This document shows positions 54,438 through 62,579 of a DNA stretch of 64,000 nt, one piece after another. The stretch is from Aquabacter sp965279295. GTDB lineage: Bacteria; Pseudomonadota; Alphaproteobacteria; Rhizobiales; Xanthobacteraceae. Positions within the stretch are counted from its first letter, which is position 1. Each line of letters begins with the position of its first letter. The notes beneath the pieces are model-generated. The model saw only the letters and a program-made list of their open reading frames with translations. It was not told the DNA's origin and ran no database searches. The translations under genes were made by a program, and so were the position numbers. The stretch lies in assembly GCA_965279295.1 (NCBI GenBank), contig CBDIHQ010000018.1. One strand, given 5' to 3'.

Positions 54438-55754
54438 TTGCCGGTTCGGGGGAGAGCGACCATAGACGCGCGTTTTGCTGAACTCTTCGCGGCATTTCAG
54501 TCCGGCCGGCGCTCGTTCGACCAGCTCACGCTTGATCTGCGTGCGCATTGCAAGGGCAACGATGCCGAGTTGAACGCGCTTTCGGATGCTTTGCAGGAGG
54601 AGATCGACGACGGCCGCATGGCGTATGATCTTGCCATGCAATTGTTCCAGGCGGTGGCCCAGACGGCCGATCCGCCCGTTCCGGCCCTGCCGGAGGCGCC
54701 GTCATCGGCTGCGGAAGACGAGACCCTGCGCGAGCGGGTGGACGCGGTGGTGCTGTCCGCATTGCTCGGCCAATTCAAGGATTTGCGCAAAGGCGGCGCG
54801 GCGCGGGAGCGGCAGAATCAGCGCCAGCTCGACGATGCGCTCTCGACCTTCCGCAGTGCCCGTCTTCGCCAGGATGCGCGCAACAGCGTGGCGGGCAAGG
54901 GGCGCCCATTGGTGCTGGGACGGGACGGGCGGGAGGAGAATCGTGTCGGCCAGATCCTGCGCGACCGGTTCGTGCTTGATGAGGAACTCGGCCGAGGCGG
55001 CATGGGCGTGGTCTACCGCGCCGTGGATCGCCGCCGCATCGAGGCGTCGGACAACCGGCCCTATGTCGCGATCAAGCTGCTGAACGGCGATTTCGGTGCC
55101 CACCCGGATGCCTTGCGGGCGATGGAGGCCGAGGCGCGGCGCACCCAGGATCTCGCCCATCCCAACATCGTCACCGTCCATGATTTCGACCGGGACGGCA
55201 CCCATCCCTTCATCGTCATGGAGCTTCTCGAGGGCCGCTCGCTGGACGTGGTGCTGCGGGACGATACGTCCTTCGCCGGCAGTCCGGCCGCCTGGAACGC
55301 GATTCGCGACATGTTCGCGGGCCTGAGCCTGGCTCACGCGCGGGAGGTGACGCACGCGGACCTGAAGCTCGCCAACCTGTTCCTGTGCAAGGACGGCCCG
55401 CTGAAAATCCTCGATTTCGGCATCGCCAGCGCGGCCCGCACGGGTGATTTCGATGCGATGTCGCTGGATGCCATGACGCCCGCCTATGCCAGCCCCGAAC
55501 AGTTGCGCGGGGCGCCGCGCGATCCCCGCGACGATGTCTATGCCTTCGGCTGCATCATCCACCTGCTGCTGACCAACCAGCATCCGTTCGACCGCACCCC
55601 GGCCACCGAGGCGAAGGAGCGCGGCCTGAAGCCGCCGCCCATTCCGGGCCTCAACGACGCCATGCAGTCGGCTGTTGCCAGCGCGCTCTCGTTCGATGAA
55701 GCCTATCGCCACGCGGACGCGGGGGTGTTCCTGCGCGCGTTCAAGGGGCGCTGA
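54438..55754 (+). CDS. serine/threonine protein kinase (Hanks type, soluble)
   Basis: A roughly 438-residue cytoplasmic kinase. The N-terminal 170 residues are mostly helical and unrecognised. The kinase domain then shows LGRGGMGVVYRAVD, the ATP-binding Lys in VAIKLL (about 212), the catalytic HADLKLANLF (about 308; Ala replaces Arg of HRD, so a non-RD kinase) and DFGIASAA. APE appears as SPEQLRG. No transmembrane segment is seen. The start is unclear: TTG 54438 is the best standard codon. A strong GGGGGAGAG at 54448-54456 instead points to an ATA at 54462. The stop lies four bases from that of the convergent ParA-like gene. Confidence 0.85.
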   Translation: MPVRGRATIDARFAELFAAFQSGRRSFDQLTLDLRAHCKGNDAELNALSDALQEEIDDGRMAYDLAMQLFQAVAQTADPPVPALPEAPSSAAEDETLRERVDAVVLSALLGQFKDLRKGGAARERQNQRQLDDALSTFRSARLRQDARNSVAGKGRPLVLGRDGREENRVGQILRDRFVLDEELGRGGMGVVYRAVDRRRIEASDNRPYVAIKLLNGDFGAHPDALRAMEAEARRTQDLAHPNIVTVHDFDRDGTHPFIVMELLEGRSLDVVLRDDTSFAGSPAAWNAIRDMFAGLSLAHAREVTHADLKLANLFLCKDGPLKILDFGIASAARTGDFDAMSLDAMTPAYASPEQLRGAPRDPRDDVYAFGCIIHLLLTNQHPFDRTPATEAKERGLKPPPIPGLNDAMQSAVASALSFDEAYRHADAGVFLRAFKGR

Positions 55755-55758
55755 GCGG

Positions 55759-56526
55759 TCAGGCCTTGACCAGCTCGACCACCGGCAGCAGCGCCTTCGC
55801 ATAGCTGCTCTGGGGGGTGAGGGCGGCAAGGATGCCCGCGCTGCCCAGACGCACCAGGTCTTCGGTCAGCGGCAGAACCGCCGCCACCGGGGCACGGAAC
55901 GCGGTGGAGATGCGATCGGACAATTGCTTGGGGTCGAACGCGGGCAGGGCCTTGTTGACCACCAGAAGCAATTGGGGAACGTCGAGCCGCCGGGCCAACT
56001 CCAGGGTGACGGCCGTGCCCTGGTAGTCCTGATGGTCCGGGCGCAACACCAGAAGCAGCGTGTCGGAAATGGCGATGGAAAGCAGGGTCTCCTCGTTCAC
56101 CCCCGGATGGGTGTCGATCAGCAGATAGTCGAGCGCGAGTTTCTGGCACAGCCGCTGGAAACCTTCGTTCAGAAGGTCCACCTCGAAGCCTTCCTTGAGA
56201 ACGCGGGCGATTTCGCCGGTCTGCATGCTGGAGGGCAGCAGGCTGATATGCCCGGTGCCCGGGTTTTCCCCCTCGGGGAAGACCCGGGCGGTGACGTCGA
56301 TGGCCGCTTCCTCGATGGCGCAGCGCCCCCAGAGAAAATCGTTCAGCGTGAAGCGTGGCGTGTCGGCCTCAAGCCCGAACAGCACATGGATGCCGGGGGA
56401 GAGAATGTCGGTGTCCACCACGCCGACGCGATAGCCCTGCCGGGCCAGCAGATAGGCCACATTGGCCGTGATGGTCGATTTGCCGGTGCCGCCGCGATAG
56501 GAATGGGTGGAAACGATGCGGGTCAT
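55759..56526 (-). CDS. MinD/ParA-like ATPase with atypical Walker A motif
   Basis: A 255-residue deviant-Walker ATPase. The motif reads YRGGTGKST at residues 10-18. The signature lysine of the ParA/MinD group (KGGxGK) is Arg here. VVDTDILSPG (switch region) and LLIDTHPGVNEET (Walker B region) follow. It is third in the operon phosphatase, coiled-coil protein, ATPase, and overlaps its upstream neighbour by four bases. There is no ParB or MinC/E gene nearby, so it is unlikely to segregate DNA. A signalling or positioning role with the kinase and phosphatase is inferred. Confidence 0.85.
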   Translation of the reverse strand: MTRIVSTHSYRGGTGKSTITANVAYLLARQGYRVGVVDTDILSPGIHVLFGLEADTPRFTLNDFLWGRCAIEEAAIDVTARVFPEGENPGTGHISLLPSSMQTGEIARVLKEGFEVDLLNEGFQRLCQKLALDYLLIDTHPGVNEETLLSIAISDTLLLVLRPDHQDYQGTAVTLELARRLDVPQLLLVVNKALPAFDPKQLSDRISTAFRAPVAAVLPLTEDLVRLGSAGILAALTPQSSYAKALLPVVELVKA

Positions 56527-56966
56527 TCCCGGCTCTCCGGCTCTGTGGGCTTATGCCGCTCCCGCAGGGACCGGGCGCGGCGTTGCAGGTTCTGGAAATA
56601 GTCGGATTCCGTGATGGCGCCCACCTCGCGCTTGAAGCGGTGCCGGTCGATTTCCACCGTCAATTGCGCAACCGTGGTGTTCAGGCTGGCGTTTTCCTGG
56701 ATCAGGCGGCCGTTGGCGATTTCAAGCTCCGCCTTTGCCACGCGCAGTTCTTCGACCAGTTCCGTGAGACGAAGCTCGCGCGCTTCCACGCTGACCAGCA
56801 TGAATCCGAAGGATTCCGCCAATTCGCGAATGCTTTCGGGCGCTTCCTCGGCATGGGTGAGGGCGAACAGATCGTCGGAATTGTCGTAGTTTCCCCGCGC
56901 GATGTCCCGGCAGAGCAAATCGAGTTGCTGAAGCGTTCGGAACGTCGCGTCGGTGTTTCCGGTCAT
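56523..56966 (-). CDS. coiled-coil protein of the kinase/phosphatase module
   Basis: A 147-residue soluble protein. Residues 60-115 form a continuous heptad-like coiled coil (ELRLTELVEELRVAKAELEI and NGRLIQENASLNTTVAQLT). The N-terminal part is acidic and the C-terminal part basic (QRRARSLRERHK). I do not recognise a family. It lies between the phosphatase and ParA-like genes and is translationally coupled to the latter by an ATGA overlap. It may be a scaffold or kinase substrate. Confidence 0.75.
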   Translation of the reverse strand: MTGNTDATFRTLQQLDLLCRDIARGNYDNSDDLFALTHAEEAPESIRELAESFGFMLVSVEARELRLTELVEELRVAKAELEIANGRLIQENASLNTTVAQLTVEIDRHRFKREVGAITESDYFQNLQRRARSLRERHKPTEPESRE

Positions 56967-56987
56967 GGCGCTCTCATGACGTTCGGA

Positions 56988-57713
56988 TCAACGGCGCGGG
57001 ACATACGTCTCCTCCTGCGGGCAGATGCGTACAACCACCGCCGTAGCATCGTCACGCGTACCACATGCCGCCGCCTGCGCCACCACCTGTTGAGCGGTGG
57101 CGGGCGGTGCTTTGATCATCAAAGGGTCCAGCCGCACGGTGGTCAGCGCATTGAATACCCCGTCGGAGGCCAGCAGCAGGGTGTCGCCCGCCAGGAGTTC
57201 AGTGATGGAGCAGTCCACCTCGATTCCCTCATCGCCGCCGACGGCGCGGGTGATGAGCGAGCGCGGGGCGCGTTGGCCCGGCACCTGGGCATAGACGGAA
57301 TGGTCGTTGGTGATCTGGTGCACCACACCGTCACGGGCGAGAAAGGCCCGCGAATCGCCGGCCCAGAGGCAGACGGCGCAGCCTTCGCCAAGGATCGCGA
57401 GCACGATGGTGGCGGCCATTGCCTGGCCACAGCCCGCCTGGAACAGGGCCGTGTTTGCGAGGTGTAGCGCGGCCCGGGCCTGCGCCACCCGCTCGTCGAG
57501 GGTGCCCGCTGTGACCGTCCGCGCCAGCAATTCAACCACCACCCGGCTCGCCACCGCCCCATCGGCAAGTCCGCCCACCCCATCAGACACCGCCACAAGT
57601 CCCGCCGCCTTGAGGACGAGGTGCGAATCCTCGTTCTCAACATGGGACGGCCCGGTCCGGGTGGCCGCAGATACGGTGAAAGACAGGTCCGGGCGCGGTG
57701 GGGTTTGGCTCAC
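56988..57713 (-). CDS. PP2C-type serine/threonine phosphatase
   Basis: A Mn/Mg-dependent PPM-family phosphatase of about 241 residues. Metal-site motifs appear in order: HVENEDSHL, VAVSDGVGGLADG, WAGDSRAFLA, LLLASDGVFNAL and GTRDDATAVVV. It is the first gene of the three-gene - strand operon and presumably reverses phosphorylation by the convergent kinase. The start is uncertain: GTG 57713 is the first plausible codon before the conserved domain, without a clear ribosome-binding site. The upstream region is shared with thyA. Confidence 0.85.
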   Translation of the reverse strand: MSQTPPRPDLSFTVSAATRTGPSHVENEDSHLVLKAAGLVAVSDGVGGLADGAVASRVVVELLARTVTAGTLDERVAQARAALHLANTALFQAGCGQAMAATIVLAILGEGCAVCLWAGDSRAFLARDGVVHQITNDHSVYAQVPGQRAPRSLITRAVGGDEGIEVDCSITELLAGDTLLLASDGVFNALTTVRLDPLMIKAPPATAQQVVAQAAACGTRDDATAVVVRICPQEETYVPRR

Positions 57714-57873
57714 GGGTTTATCGGAGCAGTTTGCCGGCTTGGTTGGCAACAGGATTGTGCATTCACGGCTTGCACCGTCCGCCCACTTGACCGACGAGAG
57801 GCGGGGCGGCACTTCATGCGGGGTCGGACCCCTTAAGGTGCCGGCAGAGGACTTCCCGGCGAGAGGCTTGGGC

Positions 57874-58770
57874 ATGCGGCACCCGGAGCACCAATATCTC
57901 GACCTGATGGCGCAGGTGCTCGAGCGCGGGGACCCGCGCATGGATCGCACTGGCGTCGGCACCCGCTCCGTGTTCGGCACCTTGCTGCGGTTTGATTTGT
58001 CGGAAGGCCAAGTGCCGATCCTGACCACGAAGCGGGTGTATTGGAAGACCGCCGTCAAGGAGATGCTGTGGTTCCTTTCGGGTGGAACCAACATCCAGGC
58101 GCTTTTGCGGGAAAATGTGCGGATCTGGAGCGATTGGCCGCTGGATCGGTACCGGCGCGAGACCGGGCAGGATGTTTCACAGGAAACATTCGAGGCCCGG
58201 ATTGTCGCGGACGACGCCTTCGCCGCGACGTGGGGTGAACTCGGCCCGGTCTATGGCAAGCAGTGGCGGCGTTGGGCCGGGGCGGATGGGCGCGAATACG
58301 ACCAGATCGCCGACCTGATCCATATGCTGCGCACCAATCCCAGCAGCCGGCGGATGCTGTTCCATGCCTGGAACGTACCCGAGATTCCGAGCATGGCTTT
58401 GCCGCCTTGCCACATGGTCTACCAATATCATTGCACCAGCGATGGGCGGCTGAATTGCCTTTTGCTTCAACGCTCTTGCGATCTTCTGCTGGGCGCGCCG
58501 TTCAATTTCGTCGGCGCTGCGGCGCTGCAATTGATGCTGGCACAGCAGGCCGGTTTGCAGCCCGGCGAACTGGTCTGGGTGGGCGGCGATGTCCACCTCT
58601 ACCGCAACCATTTCGACCAGGCGCGCGAACAGATGACGCGCGATCCCCGCCCCTTCCCGACCATGCGGCTCGCCCGCCAGCCGGAGAGCATCGACGGCTA
58701 TAAAATCGAGGATTTCATCGTCGAGGGATACGCACCCCACGCCGCGATCAAGGCGGATGTGGCGGTATAA
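57874..58770 (+). CDS. thyA: thymidylate synthase
   Basis: ThyA methylates dUMP to dTMP using methylenetetrahydrofolate. Seen here: DRTGVGTRSVFGTLLRFDL near the start, the active Cys in LPPCHMVYQY near residue 178, LLQRSCDLLLGAPFNFVG, and GGDVHLYRNH. At 298 residues it exceeds the 264 of E. coli. The extra residues lie around RYRRETGQDVSQETFEARIV (about 90-110), where the Lactobacillus/Bacillus long form has an insert. No folA gene follows, unlike many genomes. Confidence 0.95.
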   Translation: MRHPEHQYLDLMAQVLERGDPRMDRTGVGTRSVFGTLLRFDLSEGQVPILTTKRVYWKTAVKEMLWFLSGGTNIQALLRENVRIWSDWPLDRYRRETGQDVSQETFEARIVADDAFAATWGELGPVYGKQWRRWAGADGREYDQIADLIHMLRTNPSSRRMLFHAWNVPEIPSMALPPCHMVYQYHCTSDGRLNCLLLQRSCDLLLGAPFNFVGAAALQLMLAQQAGLQPGELVWVGGDVHLYRNHFDQAREQMTRDPRPFPTMRLARQPESIDGYKIEDFIVEGYAPHAAIKADVAV

Positions 58771-59005
58771 ACTCCGCCCGGCCGTGCTACCCCGCCGTGC
58801 CGACATGACGTCTCGACGTGGTGCAGATCTACACGGTCTAAGTGCCCGCCAACCCGTTGATCTAGTCGGTTGATCAACGGGGCACATCCACTTGGCCCCT
58901 CCGTCGACGCCGAACGGCTGATTTCACGCCATTGTGCGCGTCATCGCCACGCCATCGCCGTTCGCGGGATCGTAAAAGGGATCATCACCTCGGGGATGAC
59001 CACCC
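58771..59005. other. intergenic region with a long stem-loop
   Basis: This stretch holds a perfect inverted repeat CCCGTTGATC (58853-58862) and GATCAACGGG (58872-58881) with a nine-base loop. It may be a thyA transcript end or a binding site. There is no T tract. The remainder should contain the promoter of the msrQ-like gene. Confidence 0.45.
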
Positions 59006-59884
59006 ATGCCGCTGTTTCACGAAAAGTCCGGCAAGTTCAGCGTCGAGAAGACGGTCGCCCTGGTGGGGGTGATCCTGCCGCTGCTCTGGCTCGCTGGCCG
59101 GGCGATCGCCGGTGATCTCGGCGGGCGGCCGGTGGCGGCGGCGATCCATTTCACCGGGCTCTGGGCGGTGCGCTTTCTGCTGCTCAGCCTGGCGGTCACG
59201 CCGGTGCGGCGGATCTTCCATTGGCCGAAGCTGGTGCTGATCCGGCGCACGCTCGGGCTGGCGGCGCTCGGCTATGCCGCGCTCCATCTCGGGCTGTTCG
59301 TGATGGACCAGGGATGGAACGTCACGGCGGCGGCGAAGGAGATCGCGCTGCGCTTCTATCTCACCATCGGCGCGGTGGCGGTGGCCTTGCTGCTAGCGCT
59401 CGGCGGCACCTCGTTCGACAAGGTGATCCGCCGCATGGGCGGCAAACGCTGGAATGCGTTGCACACCAGCGTCTATGGCATCGCCATCCTCGCCATCGCC
59501 CATTTCATGATCCAGTCGAAGCTCGACGTGAGCGAGGCGGTGATGATGGGCGGGTTCCTGATCTTCCTGTTCGCCTACCGGATCGCGCACCGGCTCACCA
59601 ACAACGTGACCATCCCTATGCTCGGTCTGCTCGCGCTGGTCTCCGCCGCGCTCACCGCCGCCGGCGAGGTTGCCTGGTATGCGGCGGCGACCGGGATCAA
59701 TCCCTGGCTGGTGTTCGAAGCCAACTTCCAGCCCCAGATTGGTTTCAGCCCCGCCCTGTGGGTGCTTCTGGCGGGTTTCGCCCTGACGATTGCCGCGTTC
59801 CTGCGGCACCGGTTCGCCCCGCCGAAGAAGGCGGCGAAGGCCGCGCCGCCGAAGAAGCCGGCGCCCCGCATCTCGCCCGCCTGA
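59006..59884 (+). CDS. msrQ: MsrQ/YedZ-like heme-binding membrane protein (ferric reductase-like domain)
   Basis: A 292-residue protein with about six to eight transmembrane helices. It has the conserved histidines of the YedZ/MsrQ family (YAALHLGLF and the LHTSVYG...AIAHFM pair). MsrQ passes electrons from the quinone pool to periplasmic MsrP, the methionine sulfoxide reductase. No msrP gene lies beside it in the window, which is unusual. Alternatively it is a ferric-reductase-like protein with another partner. The C-terminus is a Lys/Ala/Pro-rich tail (PPKKAAKAAPPKKP). Confidence 0.8.
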   Translation: MPLFHEKSGKFSVEKTVALVGVILPLLWLAGRAIAGDLGGRPVAAAIHFTGLWAVRFLLLSLAVTPVRRIFHWPKLVLIRRTLGLAALGYAALHLGLFVMDQGWNVTAAAKEIALRFYLTIGAVAVALLLALGGTSFDKVIRRMGGKRWNALHTSVYGIAILAIAHFMIQSKLDVSEAVMMGGFLIFLFAYRIAHRLTNNVTIPMLGLLALVSAALTAAGEVAWYAAATGINPWLVFEANFQPQIGFSPALWVLLAGFALTIAAFLRHRFAPPKKAAKAAPPKKPAPRISPA

Positions 59885-59942
59885 GAATTTCCGCCGGCCG
59901 CGAAATGGCTCTATCCTCCACCCCGGGAAATGGGAGGGGGCC

Positions 59943-60710
59943 ATGAACATGGCGATCAACACGTCGATCAACACGTCGATCAAGAACGTGCTGTGGTGGG
60001 TGTGCCTGGGCGTGGCGCCGCTGGTGCTGGCGGGGATGCAATTGTTTCATCCCGCCGGGTTCAGCAGAGACCCCGGCATGTATGCCTATCTCTGCATCCC
60101 GCAATCCTTCAACCCGCGCTATTGGGCGCTGGCCTATTTCGGCCCGGAGTGGTGGTTCACGCTGCACATGATCCAATTGCCGCTGCTCGGGCTGGTCTCG
60201 GTGGGGCTGTGGCTGGCGATGGAGGGGATCGAGGACGGCCTTGGCGCGGTCTTCGCCTGGATCTCCCGCGCGGCCACCTTCGTGTTCCTCATTTCTTACA
60301 CCGCGCTTGATTCCATCGGCGGTGTCGGGCTTGGCCGCACCATGATGAACATGGACACGCTGCGCGCTTCAGGGAAACTCACCGCCGAGCAGATGGAGGG
60401 CGCGGTCACGCTGCTCGATACCAACTGGGCCGATCCCTGGATCGGCGGCATGGGTTCGGTCGTCAGCCTCACCGGGTCATGGGCGATCTTCATTGCCGCC
60501 GTCTGCGCCGCCGGGGCGCTGCATCTCGGCAAGCAGGCACCGTGGCCGGCGCTGGTGCTGCTGGTGGGCTTCGGCTGGGAGATCCAGGTCAGCCACGCCA
60601 GCCCCCACGGGCCCATCGGTTTCGCGCTTCTGTTCGTGGCGGCCGCATGGCTGCGGCTCGCCGGCCCTGCCCGCGAAAGCGCGGTGCCGGTGGCTGCGCC
60701 GGCGCGCTGA
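59943..60710 (+). CDS. polytopic membrane protein, unknown function
   Basis: A 255-residue protein with about six transmembrane helices. Its loops are aromatic (FNPRYWALAYFGPEWWFTLH). I do not recognise the family. The N-terminus contains a 12-base tandem duplication that encodes INTSINTSI. ATG 59943 has GGGAGGGGG upstream. It lies 58 bases after the MsrQ-like gene and its stop touches the convergent miaA stop. Confidence 0.65.
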   Translation: MNMAINTSINTSIKNVLWWVCLGVAPLVLAGMQLFHPAGFSRDPGMYAYLCIPQSFNPRYWALAYFGPEWWFTLHMIQLPLLGLVSVGLWLAMEGIEDGLGAVFAWISRAATFVFLISYTALDSIGGVGLGRTMMNMDTLRASGKLTAEQMEGAVTLLDTNWADPWIGGMGSVVSLTGSWAIFIAAVCAAGALHLGKQAPWPALVLLVGFGWEIQVSHASPHGPIGFALLFVAAAWLRLAGPARESAVPVAAPAR

Positions 60711-61652
60711 TCAGGTGAGCTGGGCGAGGATCGCCGCGCGGGCATCCTGCGGGGCGTGGCGTTCCCAGCCCGGCATCTGGTGGCGGAACCAGGTCTGCTG
60801 CCGCTTGGAATAGCGGCGGCTGTCGGTCTGGGCCTGCGTCACGGCGTGTTCAAGGGAAAGCTCGCCCGCGAGATGACGCATCAGGGGGGGCACGCCAAGC
60901 GCCTTCATAATGGTCCGGTCCGCCGGCAGGTCTCGCGCCACCAGATTGCGCACCTCGTCCAATGCGCCGGCCTGCATCATCTGGGCGAACCGGCCGTCGA
61001 TCCGCGCTTTGAGGGTCTCGCGCTCCAGGTCCAGCACCACCTTGCAGCTGCGCTCGGGCGAGACCAGCGGCTCGCCGCCGGTGCCCTGCCATTCCGCAAG
61101 CGGGCGGCCGGTGGCCTCAACCACTTCGAGCGCGCGCAGGATGCGCTGGCGATCATTCGGGCGAAGCCGGAACGCGGTGAGCGGATCGCGCGTGGCGAGC
61201 TGGCTGTGCAGGATGGCGCTGCTCTCGCCCTCCGCCTCGGCCCGCACCCGCGCGCGCACCGCCTCCGGGATCGGCGGGATCGGGGCCAGGCCCACGGTGA
61301 GCGCGCGGAAGTAGAGCCCGGTGCCGCCGACGATGATCGGCAGGCGCCCGGCCGCCTTGAGCGCGGAGAGGACGGCTGCCACATCCTCCATCCACCGGCC
61401 GACCGAATAGTCGGTGTCGGCATCTATCTGGCCGTAGAGCAGATGGCTCACCGCCGCCTCGTCCTCGGGGCCGGGGCGGGCGGTGACGACCCGCAGGTCG
61501 CGATACACCTGCATGGAATCGGCATTGACCACCACGCCGCCCGTGGCCTTCGCGATCTCGATGGCAAGCGCGGACTTGCCGCTGGCCGTCGGACCTGCGA
61601 TGAGCACCGCTTCCAAGTGTGCACCGCACACTCGGTCTATCTGGCCGGGCAT
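60711..61652 (-). CDS. miaA: tRNA dimethylallyltransferase
   Basis: MiaA adds the dimethylallyl group to A37 of tRNAs that read codons starting with U. The P-loop AGPTASGKSALAIEIA is near residues 19-34. NADSMQVYRDL, IVGGTGLYFRAL and the C-terminal RRYSKRQQTWFRHQM are typical. The length of 313 residues is normal. It is divergent from serB with about 27 bases between start codons, so the promoters must overlap the neighbouring coding regions. Confidence 0.96.
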   Translation of the reverse strand: MPGQIDRVCGAHLEAVLIAGPTASGKSALAIEIAKATGGVVVNADSMQVYRDLRVVTARPGPEDEAAVSHLLYGQIDADTDYSVGRWMEDVAAVLSALKAAGRLPIIVGGTGLYFRALTVGLAPIPPIPEAVRARVRAEAEGESSAILHSQLATRDPLTAFRLRPNDRQRILRALEVVEATGRPLAEWQGTGGEPLVSPERSCKVVLDLERETLKARIDGRFAQMMQAGALDEVRNLVARDLPADRTIMKALGVPPLMRHLAGELSLEHAVTQAQTDSRRYSKRQQTWFRHQMPGWERHAPQDARAAILAQLT

Positions 61653-61679
61653 CAGGCCGTCCTCATCGGGATGTTCTCC

Positions 61680-62579
61680 ATGGTCTACGTCGCGACCCTT
61701 ATCTCAAATCCCGCCGACGCGCTGCTCAAGCGTGAGATGGTCGCGGCGGCACGCGCCGTTTTGCCGGCGGCGGGGGAGGGGCATGTGCTTGCGCCCGAGG
61801 TGGCCGTGGACATTCCCTTCGACCCGCCGCTCGGCGCCGAGCCGCGCGAACTTGCCGCCGCCGTGCGCGCCGCCCTGAAGGGCGCGCCGGTGGATGTTGC
61901 AGTGCAACTCGCCGCCGACCGACGCAAGCGCCTGTTCGTGGCGGACATGGATTCCACCATGATCGGCCAGGAGTGCATCGACGAACTCGCCGACATGATC
62001 GGCATCAAGGAGCATGTCGCCGCCATCACCGAGCGCGCCATGCGCGGCGAGATCGCCTTCGAGCCGGCGCTGCGCGAGCGCGTCGCGCTGCTGAAGGGGC
62101 TTTCGGTGGGCGTGGTGGAAGAGGTGCTGCGCGATCGCATCACCCTGATGCCGGGCGGCACCGAGCTGGTTGCCACCATGAAGGCGCACGGCGCCTACAC
62201 GGTCCTGGTCTCGGGCGGCTTCACGCTGTTTACCAATCCGGTGGCCGCGCGCATCGGGTTCGACGAGAACCGGGCGAACGTGCTGCTGATCGAGGACGGC
62301 GGCTTTGCCGGCCTGGTCCAGGAGCCGATCCTCGGCCGCGACGCCAAGACCGCGGCACTGATCGCCTACCGCGACCGCCTGCGCCTCTCGCCCTCCGAGA
62401 CCATGGCGGTGGGCGATGGGGCGAACGATCTCGGCATGCTGTCCGAAGCCGGCATCGGCGTCGCCTACCACGCCAAGCCCAAGGTCGCGGAAGCCGCCCA
62501 TGTGCGGATCGACCATTCCGACCTCACCGCGCTGCTCTACATGCAGGGCTATACCGTGGATGAGATCGCGCGGGGGTGA
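61680..62579 (+). CDS. serB: phosphoserine phosphatase
   Basis: SerB catalyses the last step of serine synthesis. The HAD-fold motif I DMDSTMIGQE starts near residue 90, the conserved LVSGGFTLF is motif II, and VGDGANDLGML is motif IV. The N-terminal 80 residues match the ACT-like region of long SerB forms. ATG 61680 gives the MVYVATLISNP start common in this order; an ATG nine bases upstream is possible. The last 55 bases are repeated downstream. Confidence 0.95.
   Translation: MVYVATLISNPADALLKREMVAAARAVLPAAGEGHVLAPEVAVDIPFDPPLGAEPRELAAAVRAALKGAPVDVAVQLAADRRKRLFVADMDSTMIGQECIDELADMIGIKEHVAAITERAMRGEIAFEPALRERVALLKGLSVGVVEEVLRDRITLMPGGTELVATMKAHGAYTVLVSGGFTLFTNPVAARIGFDENRANVLLIEDGGFAGLVQEPILGRDAKTAALIAYRDRLRLSPSETMAVGDGANDLGMLSEAGIGVAYHAKPKVAEAAHVRIDHSDLTALLYMQGYTVDEIARG

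Noticed and set aside
54438..57713. Type VI secretion-associated PpkA/PppA or a plasmid-type partition system
   Set aside because: No tss genes, forkhead-domain protein or ParB lie nearby, so neither label is supported.
60756..61679. Extension of serB back through miaA
   Set aside because: The frame is open but is the antisense of miaA; the conserved SerB N-terminus begins at about 61680.
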